The position numbers and the translations under genes were made by a program. Below the pieces are notes generated by a model that worked only from the letters and a program-made list of their open reading frames with translations, ran no database searches and had not been told where the DNA came from. Below, in pieces: positions 1-6,229 of a stretch of 8,407 bases of DNA. Origin of the DNA: JALHSV01 sp964553535 (lineage in GTDB: Bacteria > Nitrospirota > Thermodesulfovibrionia > Thermodesulfovibrionales > SM23-35); contig CAZKLK010000078.1 of assembly GCA_964553535.1 (NCBI GenBank), positions 1-8,407 of the forward strand, written 5' to 3'. Position 1 is the stretch's first letter; the number at the start of each line of letters is the position of its first letter.

Positions 1-54
1 CATGTGCGGGCGGGGGAAAAACAAAGCGTCATAGGGGAAAATGCTGGACAGGCA

Positions 55-1155
55 TCATAAAATGCTGTGGCGAAACTTGCCCCTTACCACCCGAAAACGC
101 TCATTATTCATCGCATGTTGAATTTCCGTTTCAATCTCATCCGGCGTTACTATTGCTCCGCCCGGCCTTCCGTAAAAGAATACCGGGGATCTTCCGTCAA
201 CAGCCAGTTTAACATCCTCAACCATCTGACCGGCGTTCATTTCAATGACAAGGAATCTCCTGTTTCCCCCGGCAAGGCTGAACAGCTCCTCCCCCGGAAA
301 CGGAAATAAGGTAACCGGCCTGAAGAGGCCAACCCTGAATCCTTTTCGATTGAGCCTATTGATCGAGGCAAGCGCAATGCGCGCGACAATCCCAAAGGCA
401 ACCACAATGCAATCGGCATCTTCGGCCCCATACCGTTCAAACGCCGTCTCCTGTTCGCAAATAATTTCATATTTTTTCTGGAGCACGGCATTTCTCATCT
501 CAAGTTCCCCATCTCCCATATAAAGGGATTTAATAACCCTTGGCCCCCTGCCCAGACACCCGTCCAGTATCCAGGTCTTTTCAGGCAGTGCCGGCTCAAT
601 ATAAGGGGTTGGACACAAAGGCTCCATCATCTGACCGATGATTCCGTCACTCAGTATCATAACGGGATTCCTGTATTGATCCGCCTTATCGAATGCGCGC
701 ATAGTCATGTCCCATAGTTCCTGCAAACTAAACGGGGCGTATACGATCATTTTGTAGTCGCCGTGACCGCCTCCTTTAACCGCCTGGAAGTAGTCTCCCT
801 GGCTTCCGGAGATGTTGCCGAGCCCCGGCCCGCCCCTCTGTATATTCACGATCACAGCCGGAAGTTCCGCGCCGGCGAGGTATGAAATCGTCTCTTGTTT
901 AAGGCTGATCCCGGGGCTGCTCGACGATGTCATGGCGCGCACGCCCGTTGCCGCCGCCCCATAAACCATATTGATCGCCGCAAGTTCACTTTCAGCCTGA
1001 ATAAAGGTGCCGCCGGCTTCCGGCAGCCTCAATGACAGGTACTCCGGGATTTCGTTCTGCGGTGTAATCGGGTACCCGGCATAGAAACGGCATTGCGCCT
1101 GAACCGCCGCCTCGGCAATGACTTCATTGCCTTTCATCAGGCTCTTCTTCTGCAT
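55..1155 (-). CDS. vorB: 2-oxoacid:ferredoxin oxidoreductase alpha-type subunit VorB (3-methyl-2-oxobutanoate dehydrogenase family)
   Basis: This 366-aa protein is a subunit of a ferredoxin-dependent 2-oxoacid oxidoreductase. By family, such enzymes oxidatively decarboxylate branched-chain 2-oxoacids (from Val, Leu, Ile) to acyl-CoA with reduction of ferredoxin in the cytoplasm, or run in reverse. The N-terminal pyrimidine-binding domain shows MKGNEVIAEAA (7-17), GYPITPQNEIPE (27-38), the E54-S-E56 segment, SSSSPGISLKQE (77-88) and RGGPGLGN (107-114). DGIIGQMMEP (170-179) follows, and the C-terminal domain contains EMNAGQMVEDVKLAV (305-319). The TSSSSPGISLKQE and KGGGHGDY signatures fit VorB better than KorA or PorA; this is from memory of the families. 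Length is normal. No Shine-Dalgarno precedes Met1. Met7 (ATG at 1137) is a possible alternative start with a purine-rich AGAAGAAGAG just before it. The TPP-binding beta and gamma subunits are not in the window and would be expected beyond position 1. clpB lies 71 bp upstream on the same strand, but a separate promoter-like box suggests independent expression. Confidence 0.9.
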   Translation of the reverse strand: MQKKSLMKGNEVIAEAAVQAQCRFYAGYPITPQNEIPEYLSLRLPEAGGTFIQAESELAAINMVYGAAATGVRAMTSSSSPGISLKQETISYLAGAELPAVIVNIQRGGPGLGNISGSQGDYFQAVKGGGHGDYKMIVYAPFSLQELWDMTMRAFDKADQYRNPVMILSDGIIGQMMEPLCPTPYIEPALPEKTWILDGCLGRGPRVIKSLYMGDGELEMRNAVLQKKYEIICEQETAFERYGAEDADCIVVAFGIVARIALASINRLNRKGFRVGLFRPVTLFPFPGEELFSLAGGNRRFLVIEMNAGQMVEDVKLAVDGRSPVFFYGRPGGAIVTPDEIETEIQHAMNNERFRVVRGKFRHSIL

Positions 1156-1165
1156 AAGTAAGAAA

Positions 1166-1174
1166 ATTATACCA
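1166..1174 (-). promoter_or_regulatory. Extended -10 promoter element of vorB, near-leaderless
   Basis: Read on the minus strand the sequence is TGG-TATAAT, a perfect -10 hexamer with an extended TGn motif. It lies in the 71-bp clpB-vorB gap and ends 10 nt before the vorB ATG. A transcription start at the usual distance would give a 5' leader of about 4 nt to Met1, or about 22 nt to Met7. No good -35 hexamer is seen at 16-18 bp, which an extended -10 can tolerate. That transcription starts here is inference. Confidence 0.5.
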
Positions 1175-1226
1175 CACGGGCGATTGACTTCAGTTCCGGC
1201 CCCCGTTCTTCATGATAAATGGTTCA

Positions 1227-3875
1227 CTACGTGCCGGATTGCTCCCGGCTCCGGTCGACAGCTTCTTTAGTGAAAATAATACCGTCATTCGTGCAATCCG
1301 CGACTACGGCATCCCCCTCTCCGAACGTCCGTTCAAGAATCTTCATTGCCAGTGGATTCAGTATCTCCTTCTGCAGCGCCCTCTTTAATGGCCGGGCGCC
1401 GTATATCGGATCGAATGCGGTGTCGGCAAAATATTCTTTCGCATTTTCAGAAAGTCTGATGTCAATGTTTTTCTCCATGATGAATTTCTTCATCCTGTTC
1501 ACCTGAATTCCCACTATCTGCTTAAGGATTTCCCTGGTAAGCGGATTGAAGACGAGGATTTCGTCCACCCTGTTCAGAAACTCCGGCCTGAAAAAAGTCT
1601 TGAGGTCGTCCATGATCTTTTCTTTCAGTTCAGCATTGTCGGCAACCCAGTAGGCTGCCGGCCTCTTCGCCCTCTCCTCAAGCATCTCCTGAATATGGGC
1701 GCTGCCGATATTCGACGTCATGATCACAACTGTGTTTCTGAAGTCCACAGTCCTTCCATGGCTGTCCGTGAGCCTGCCGTCATCCAGCATCTGCAGAAGA
1801 AGATTGAAGACCTCCGGATGAGCTTTTTCCACTTCATCAAAGAGAAGCACCGAATACGGTTTTCTCCTGACAGCCTCGGTGAGCTGGCCGCCTTCTTCAT
1901 AGCCGACGTATCCCGGCGGAGCGCCGATAAGCCTCGAAACCGTATGCCTTTCCTGATATTCGGACATATCAATCCTGATCATGGCGTTTTCATCGTCGAA
2001 AAGAAACTCTGCGAGGGCCCTGGCGAGCTCCGTTTTCCCGACGCCGGTAGGTCCCAGAAAAATAAAGGAACCGATGGGCCTGTTCGGGTCCTGAATGCCC
2101 GCGCGCGCTCTCCGCACGGCGTTTGATACGGCTGTGATAGCCTCATCCTGTCCGACTACTCTCCGCCGCAGACGTTCATCCATATGGAGCAGCTTCTGCG
2201 CTTCTCCTTCGAGCATGCGGCTGACAGGAATCCCCGTCCATTTGGCGACAACTTCCGCAATGTCCTCCTCGTCAACCTCTTCCTTCAGCATTTTTCTTCT
2301 CTGCTGAGCCTCAAGCAGCTTACTGTTCTCTGATTCAAGAGACCTCTGCAGTTCGAGCAACTTTCCGTATCTCAGCTCTGCAGCCTTAGCGAGGTCCCCT
2401 TCGCGCTCCGCGCGTTCTGAAGCTATCTTTGTCTTTTCTATCTGCTCCTTATAATCCCTTATGCTGGCAATAATCTCCTTTTCGCTCATCCACTGAGCCC
2501 GCAATTCATCACGTTTAGCCTTGAGTTCGGCCATTTCTCTTGCGGTCTTCTCCCGCCGTTCTTTCGCCTCCTTTGAGTCGTCTTTCATGAGCGCCTGAAT
2601 TTCTATCCCGCACTGCCTCAGTTTCCTTTCGATTTCATCAAGATCGACCGGCATGCTGTCAATCTCCATCCTGAGTTTTGATGCAGACTCATCGATCAGA
2701 TCAATAGCCTTGTCCGGAAGGAATCTGTCGGTTATATACCTGTTTGACAGCACAGCGGCCGCAATCAGCGCTGAATCCTTGATCTTAACGCCGTGGTGCA
2801 CCTCATATCGCTCCTTCAATCCCCGCAGGATCGATACAGTGTCCTCAACATTGGGCTCGCGGATGAGAATAGGCTGAAATCTTCTCTCGAGTGCAGGATC
2901 TTTTTCAATACGTTTCCGGTATTCGTCTATAGTCGTCGCTCCGACGCACCGAAGATCACCCCGCGCAAGGGCCGGTTTCAGCATGTTTGACGCATCGATT
3001 GCGCCCTCGGCAGCACCGGCGCCGACAAGGGTATGCAGTTCATCTATGAAGATGATAACCCTGCCGTCGGACTGCTCAATATCCTTCAGAACAGCTTTGA
3101 GTCTCTCTTCGAACTCTCCCCTGAACTTGGTACCCGCAACAAGCGCACCCATATCAAGAGCGGCGACCCTCTTATCTTTCAATGTTTCGGGGACATCGCC
3201 TGCAATAATCCTTTGAGCGAGCCCTTCTGCAATCGCGGTCTTTCCGACGCCCGGCTCTCCAATCAACACCGGGTTATTTTTTGTCCTTCGCGAAAGCACC
3301 TGAATAATTCTCCGTATCTCATCATCCCGGCCAATAACCGGGTCGAGTTTACCCTTCTGCGCGAGCTCCGTAAGATCCCGGCTGTAACGTTTTAATGCCT
3401 GGTATTTATCCTCAGGGTTTGGGTCGGTTACCCGCTGCGCGCCCCGTATTTCCTTCATTGCCGACATTACACTGTCCGGTGCCGCCCCGTATCTTTTCAG
3501 CATATCTGAGCACGGCCCGCCGATTGAAACGAGAGACGCGAGCAGATGCTCAACGCTGACGAATTCGTCCCTTAAGTGCTCCGCATTTTGACGGGCATTT
3601 TCGAATACCCCTTTCAGCCGCGGCGATATATATATTTGTCCCAGCGGCGTAGCGCCGATTACCTTCGGAAATTTATCGATCAATTCTTCAACATCCCGCT
3701 GCAGGGTGCGGGTATTTATTCCGAGCCGTCCGAGGATCTGAACGGCAACACCTTCTTCATCTTCAAGCAGCGCCCAAAGAAGGTGTTCGGCATCGATCTG
3801 CTGGTTGCCCTTTCTCTCGGCTAACCTCTGCGCTTCCTGTATAGCCTCCTGGCTTTTTATAGTGAATTTATCCAT
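1227..3875 (-). CDS. clpB: ATP-dependent disaggregase ClpB (Hsp100)
   Basis: ClpB is a hexameric cytoplasmic AAA+ machine that, with DnaK/DnaJ/GrpE, pulls polypeptides out of aggregates after heat stress. The 882-aa protein is full length for the family. In order: the Clp N-domain (about 1-145); NBD1 with Walker A GEPGVGKT (206-213), Walker B IIFIDE (274-279), substrate pore loop KFRG (250-253) and arginine fingers R331/R332; the long charged coiled-coil middle domain (about 405-530); NBD2 with Walker A GPTGVGKT (608-615), Walker B LLFDE (677-681), pore loop GYVGY (655-659), arginine finger in FLNR (766-769) and sensor-2 GAR (826-828). All key residues are present. Pore-loop 1 has Phe251 where E. 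coli has Tyr, a conservative change. The start is fixed by AAGGAGA 8 nt upstream of the ATG. It is third in the dnaJ-hspR-clpB block. The 145-bp gap leaves open whether it is read from the dnaJ promoter or its own; no HAIR-like operator is visible directly in front of it. Confidence 0.98.
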   Translation of the reverse strand: MDKFTIKSQEAIQEAQRLAERKGNQQIDAEHLLWALLEDEEGVAVQILGRLGINTRTLQRDVEELIDKFPKVIGATPLGQIYISPRLKGVFENARQNAEHLRDEFVSVEHLLASLVSIGGPCSDMLKRYGAAPDSVMSAMKEIRGAQRVTDPNPEDKYQALKRYSRDLTELAQKGKLDPVIGRDDEIRRIIQVLSRRTKNNPVLIGEPGVGKTAIAEGLAQRIIAGDVPETLKDKRVAALDMGALVAGTKFRGEFEERLKAVLKDIEQSDGRVIIFIDELHTLVGAGAAEGAIDASNMLKPALARGDLRCVGATTIDEYRKRIEKDPALERRFQPILIREPNVEDTVSILRGLKERYEVHHGVKIKDSALIAAAVLSNRYITDRFLPDKAIDLIDESASKLRMEIDSMPVDLDEIERKLRQCGIEIQALMKDDSKEAKERREKTAREMAELKAKRDELRAQWMSEKEIIASIRDYKEQIEKTKIASERAEREGDLAKAAELRYGKLLELQRSLESENSKLLEAQQRRKMLKEEVDEEDIAEVVAKWTGIPVSRMLEGEAQKLLHMDERLRRRVVGQDEAITAVSNAVRRARAGIQDPNRPIGSFIFLGPTGVGKTELARALAEFLFDDENAMIRIDMSEYQERHTVSRLIGAPPGYVGYEEGGQLTEAVRRKPYSVLLFDEVEKAHPEVFNLLLQMLDDGRLTDSHGRTVDFRNTVVIMTSNIGSAHIQEMLEERAKRPAAYWVADNAELKEKIMDDLKTFFRPEFLNRVDEILVFNPLTREILKQIVGIQVNRMKKFIMEKNIDIRLSENAKEYFADTAFDPIYGARPLKRALQKEILNPLAMKILERTFGEGDAVVADCTNDGIIFTKEAVDRSREQSGT

Positions 3876-3883
3876 AGCAGCAA

Positions 3884-3890
3884 TCTCCTT
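3884..3890 (-). promoter_or_regulatory. Ribosome binding site of clpB
   Basis: Minus-strand AAGGAGA lies 8 nt from the clpB ATG at 3875. It is a strong Shine-Dalgarno that fixes the start and contrasts with vorB, truA and the 7192 gene, which have none. Confidence 0.8.
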
Positions 3891-3899
3891 AAAAAGGAT

Positions 3900-3941
3900 G
3901 AATTACGAATCACGAAAGATGAGGGATGCAGGGTGAAGGAT
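3900..3941. repeat. Degenerate heptanucleotide tandem repeat in the hspR-clpB gap
   Basis: Six consecutive 7-nt units follow one another without a gap. The loose plus-strand consensus is G-A-(A/G)-N-N-A-(T/C); examples are GAATCAC at 3907, GAGGGAT at 3921 and GAAGGAT at 3935. The unit starting at 3928 departs from consensus at two places. The array sits in the 145-bp space between hspR and clpB (3876-4020), which otherwise holds only the clpB Shine-Dalgarno and A/T-rich sequence. An 8-bp inverted repeat, ATGAATTA at 3898-3905 and TAATTCAT at 3998-4005, brackets the array and the following A/T-rich stretch, so this may be one copy of a dispersed intergenic element of about 108 bp. The period is seen directly. 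Dispersal elsewhere in the genome is inference. Confidence 0.6.
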
Positions 3942-4020
3942 CAAATAATTTTCCTTCTTCCTTTTTGCCGCGCTTATTCTTGATGCTTCCGCTTTCATAA
4001 TTCATTTATTCATTCTTTGT

Positions 4021-4371
4021 TTATTCCTCGGAGAAAATTCTCCGCAATTTTTTGATAAAATCCTTCCTGATGTCCTCTTCGAGATACGCCATCATTTCTT
4101 CGGTTTCCTTCTGAAAAGCTTCCAGCTTTTTTCTGAGCCTGAGGATAATCTCCACTCCGGATCTGTTGACCCCGAGTTCCCGGGTAAGCCGTATTATCAT
4201 CGACAGCCTCTCGACATCTTCAACTGAATAGAGTCTCGTCCTTTTTGCCCTCGCCGGTCTGATCAGGCCTTCGCGTTCGTAGAGGCGCAATGTCTGGGGA
4301 TGCACATTCAGCATCTTTGAGACGATACTTATCATGAAGACCGGCTGCTTATTGTCTTTTGTTCCCATCAT
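4021..4371 (-). CDS. hspR: Heat-shock repressor HspR (MerR family)
   Basis: This 116-aa MerR-type DNA-binding protein has a winged helix-turn-helix: VFMISIVSKMLNVHPQ (11-26), LRLYEREGLIRP (28-39) and RLYSVEDVERL (46-56). The ELGVNRSGVEIIL segment (65-77) is characteristic of HspR, and a charged C-terminal helix (78-116) follows. By family, HspR represses chaperone genes by binding HAIR inverted repeats (CTTGAGT-N7-ACTCAAG), in Streptomyces with DnaK as co-repressor. Such a repeat sits over the promoter of this operon (5489-5509), so autoregulation is likely. The ATG overlaps the dnaJ TGA (ATGA), suggesting translational coupling. A second ATG follows immediately, so Met1 or Met2 could initiate. 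A purine run, GAGAGAGG, lies about 11 nt upstream of the first ATG inside dnaJ. The last codons form a perfect 7-bp inverted repeat. Confidence 0.93.
   Translation of the reverse strand: MMGTKDNKQPVFMISIVSKMLNVHPQTLRLYEREGLIRPARAKRTRLYSVEDVERLSMIIRLTRELGVNRSGVEIILRLRKKLEAFQKETEEMMAYLEEDIRKDFIKKLRRIFSEE
4029..4044. repeat. Perfect inverted repeat in the 3' end of hspR
   Basis: The 16-bp sequence has 7-bp arms (CGGAGAA / TTCTCCG) around 2 bp and lies in the last codons of hspR. On the plus strand it is followed by CAATTTTTT, which resembles a weak intrinsic terminator facing against hspR. On the minus strand no T-run follows, so it is unlikely to terminate the operon mRNA, though a 3'-end hairpin could form there. 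Coding constraint may explain it by chance. Confidence 0.4.
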
Positions 4372-5459
4372 GTGCCCAACAACCTCTCTCTGGGGGATTC
4401 TTTATACAATTTTTCAATTTCCCTCACCTTGTCTTTCGCAGCGTTATCCAGATTTTTTGGAACAACAATTTTTATGACAACATACTGGTTGCCCCTAATC
4501 CCTGTCTTTGTTGATGGCAAGCCCTTCCCTGTCAGCTTGAATCGCTGTCCGCCCTGTGTCCCCTGCGGCAATGTCATTGCGGCCACCCCGTCTATCGTCG
4601 GGACCTCGATTTTTCCGCCGAGGGCAGCCTCACCGAATGTAACCGGCAGATCAAGATAAATATCGTCGCCTTTTCTTTTGAACAGCGGATGAGATTTCAC
4701 CGTGATTTCGATTATCAAGTCTCCCGGCGGGCCGCCACCGGCGCCCGCGCCTCCCATGCCTCTAAGTTTGACCCTGGAACCGGTGTCCGCGCCGGCCGGG
4801 ATCTTCACATTCAGCTTTTCGGGTTCGGCGATTTTCCCCCTGCCTCTACAGGCGGCGCATAACTTCGTGATCTTTTTCCCCGTGCCTCCGCACTCACTGC
4901 ACAGCTGTGACATGGCAAAAAAACCCTTTGAAGTCTTAATACTGCCTGTACCCCTGCAAGCATCGCACTCCCGGGATGATTCGGCGCCGGATCCATTGCA
5001 GAGTTTACAGACGACTTCCCTGTTAAAGCTGACTCTTTTCTTAACTCCCGAAAATGCCTCTTCAAGGGAGAATTCCATGCCCAGTATAATATCCGGACCT
5101 TTGGCGCGATATGTTTCCGGCCTCGCCTTTGCGCCAAACAGGTCGGAGAACATGTCGCCGAACCCGCCAAACTCAAATCCTTCCCTGAAATCATGCGGCC
5201 TGAATCCTTCAAACCCGCGGCCCCCGGTCCGGAATTGCGCGCCGCCGAACTGGTCGTACTGCGCTTTCTTCTTCGGATCACCAAGCACCTCATACGCTTC
5301 GTTAAGCTCCTTGAACTTCTGTTCGGCGCTTTTGTCGCCGGGATTGAGGTCCGGGTGATACTTGCGCGCAAGTTTGCGGTAAGCCTTTTTTATCTCGTCA
5401 GGCGGAGCATCCTTGCCTACCCCGAGAATTTTATAGAAATCTTTGTCCTCCGATGCCAT
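4368..5459 (-). CDS. dnaJ: Class A J-domain co-chaperone DnaJ
   Basis: The 363-aa Hsp40 stimulates DnaK ATPase and delivers unfolded substrates in the cytoplasm. In order: the J domain (7-72, HPD at 35-37, FYKILGV start); a Gly/Phe-rich linker (72-111); a zinc-binding domain with four CxxCxGxG motifs at C151/C154, C165/C168, C187/C190 and C201/C204; then the beta-sandwich substrate-binding C-terminal domains (about 215-340). The spacing between the first two zinc motifs is about three residues shorter than in E. coli DnaJ, while the other spacings match. The start is set by GGAGG 4 nt upstream and by MASEDKDFYKILGV matching normal J-protein N-termini. It is the first gene of the operon, driven by a strong sigma-70-type promoter overlapped by a HAIR operator, and its stop overlaps the hspR start. 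No dnaK or grpE is nearby, so this could be a second, HspR-regulated DnaJ paralogue rather than the sole one. Confidence 0.95.
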   Translation of the reverse strand: MASEDKDFYKILGVGKDAPPDEIKKAYRKLARKYHPDLNPGDKSAEQKFKELNEAYEVLGDPKKKAQYDQFGGAQFRTGGRGFEGFRPHDFREGFEFGGFGDMFSDLFGAKARPETYRAKGPDIILGMEFSLEEAFSGVKKRVSFNREVVCKLCNGSGAESSRECDACRGTGSIKTSKGFFAMSQLCSECGGTGKKITKLCAACRGRGKIAEPEKLNVKIPAGADTGSRVKLRGMGGAGAGGGPPGDLIIEITVKSHPLFKRKGDDIYLDLPVTFGEAALGGKIEVPTIDGVAAMTLPQGTQGGQRFKLTGKGLPSTKTGIRGNQYVVIKIVVPKNLDNAAKDKVREIEKLYKESPRERLLGT

Positions 5460-5463
5460 GTAG

Positions 5464-5468
5464 CCTCC
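5464..5468 (-). promoter_or_regulatory. Ribosome binding site of dnaJ
   Basis: Minus-strand GGAGG lies 4 nt from the dnaJ ATG at 5459. It decides the start codon. Confidence 0.75.
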
Positions 5469-5479
5469 AATTGTTTCTA

Positions 5480-5508
5480 ATCATAACATTTGAGTAAGTT
5501 TATGTCAA
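5480..5508 (-). promoter_or_regulatory. Sigma-70-type promoter of the dnaJ-hspR(-clpB) operon
   Basis: On the minus strand TTGACA (5508-5503) is separated by exactly 17 bp from TATGAT (5485-5480): a perfect -35 box and a 5/6 -10 box at optimal spacing. The predicted transcription start is near 5473, leaving a leader of roughly 14 nt that still includes the GGAGG ribosome site. A housekeeping-type promoter under a repressor is the expected arrangement for HspR-controlled heat-shock genes. Confidence 0.85.
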
Positions 5509-5509
5509 T
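5489..5509. promoter_or_regulatory. HAIR-like operator for HspR
   Basis: Plus-strand TTTGAGT-N7-TGTCAAT compares with the published HAIR consensus CTTGAGT-N7-ACTCAAG. The left half matches 6/7 and the right half keeps the TCAA core (4/7), with TTGA-N11-TCAA exactly conserved. The repeat covers the -35 box and most of the spacer of the dnaJ promoter, so bound HspR would block RNA polymerase. The half-site that overlaps the -35 box is the degenerate one, a likely compromise with the TTGACA sequence. Binding itself is inference from motif, position and the hspR gene in the operon. Confidence 0.75.
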
Positions 5510-5546
5510 TTAATTGTTATGATAATAACCATTAGTCTGATCTTGA

Positions 5547-5590
5547 GGCAAACTTTGCCCGCTGCGGAACTTGCCTGAGGCAAAAATTCC
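5547..5590. repeat. Two adjacent GGCAA/TTGCC hairpins in the dnaJ-HD divergent spacer
   Basis: The 190-bp gap 5460-5649 contains, beyond the dnaJ promoter, a perfect inverted repeat GGCAAA-C-TTTGCC (5547-5559). A second repeat is TTGCC-TGA-GGCAA (5571-5583), which extends through a small internal loop to GGAA (5566-5569) and TTCC (5587-5590). An ATTTTTTAT stretch follows at 5597-5605. On the plus strand this resembles a hairpin plus T-run, but there is no plus-strand gene upstream to terminate. It may structure the leader region ahead of the HD gene or be a small repeat. Confidence 0.4.
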
Positions 5591-5649
5591 TCCGGATTTT
5601 TTATACTTCTTAATGCGCCGGAATAAACGCACGTTCTCAAAAAGTTAGC

Positions 5650-6195
5650 ATGGACCCGTTGAAAATCATTGGCCAATATTACACAAGCGGATCAACGGCA
5701 CATTATTTCCTGACAGCGCACAGCAGGATGGTCGCTCAGAAGGCCGTGCAGATTGCAGGCCGTATCGGATATCCCGGTCAAGATTTGAATTTCATTCGGG
5801 AGGCTGCCATGCTCCACGACATTGGGATTCTTTTTACCGGAGAGCCCGGAATCGGCTGCCATGGCAATAAGCCCTACATCTGCCACGGTTATCTGGGCAG
5901 AGAGCTGCTGGAAAAAGAGGGGTTCCCGCGCCACGCCCTTGTCTGCGAAAGGCACGTGGGTGTCGGAATAACCGGGGAAGAGATTGAAGAAAAAAAATTG
6001 CCGATCCCCGTTCGTGATATGATTCCTGTTACTATCGAAGAGCAGATCATTTGTTATGCAGACAAATTTTTTTCGAAGGATGACAAATTCCTGACAAAAG
6101 AAAAACCTCTTGAAATGGTAAGACGCGGCATTGCGGCATACGGGGAAGATAAATTAAAGCGGTTTGATGAGTGGGTAAGGTTATTTGGAGGTTGA
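5650..6195 (+). CDS. HD-domain metal-dependent phosphohydrolase, substrate unknown
   Basis: The 181-aa cytoplasmic HD-superfamily protein shows the ordered metal ligands H24 (LTAHS), H56-D57 (MLHDIGI), H79 (CHGYLG), H102 (ERHVG) and D138 (YADKF). The six-ligand H...HD...H...H...D pattern is the one seen in HD enzymes with one or two metals, which hydrolyse phosphate esters of nucleotides or related compounds. The specific substrate cannot be read from sequence. HDIG and the short single-domain length resemble the TIGR00295-like group of small HD proteins (recalled, not searched). No signal peptide or membrane segment is apparent. The ATG at 5650 is the first start after an in-frame stop at 5611-5613 and has no convincing Shine-Dalgarno. 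It is transcribed divergently from dnaJ and convergently with truA, 34 bp before the truA stop, so it is probably monocistronic. Confidence 0.8.
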   Translation: MDPLKIIGQYYTSGSTAHYFLTAHSRMVAQKAVQIAGRIGYPGQDLNFIREAAMLHDIGILFTGEPGIGCHGNKPYICHGYLGRELLEKEGFPRHALVCERHVGVGITGEEIEEKKLPIPVRDMIPVTIEEQIICYADKFFSKDDKFLTKEKPLEMVRRGIAAYGEDKLKRFDEWVRLFGG

Positions 6196-6229
6196 ATGCA
6201 AATATTATCCGGACTGCAATGAAGGGGCG

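Noticed and set aside
1185..1219. Plus-strand promoter TTGACT with GATAAA
   Set aside because: The spacer is 23 bp and no plus-strand gene lies downstream.
3904..3996. Minus-strand 31-codon frame (starts MKAEASRIS) between hspR and clpB
   Set aside because: It runs through the heptamer repeat and has no Shine-Dalgarno; it is most likely a by-product of the repeat.
4702..5358. 218-codon plus-strand open frame inside dnaJ
   Set aside because: Ser/Pro-rich antisense shadow of the Gly-rich DnaJ frame. It has no recognisable domain and dnaJ itself is unambiguous.
6196..6229. Bidirectional terminator between the HD gene and truA
   Set aside because: Convergent ends make one likely, but no GC stem with a T-run is visible in the 34 bp.
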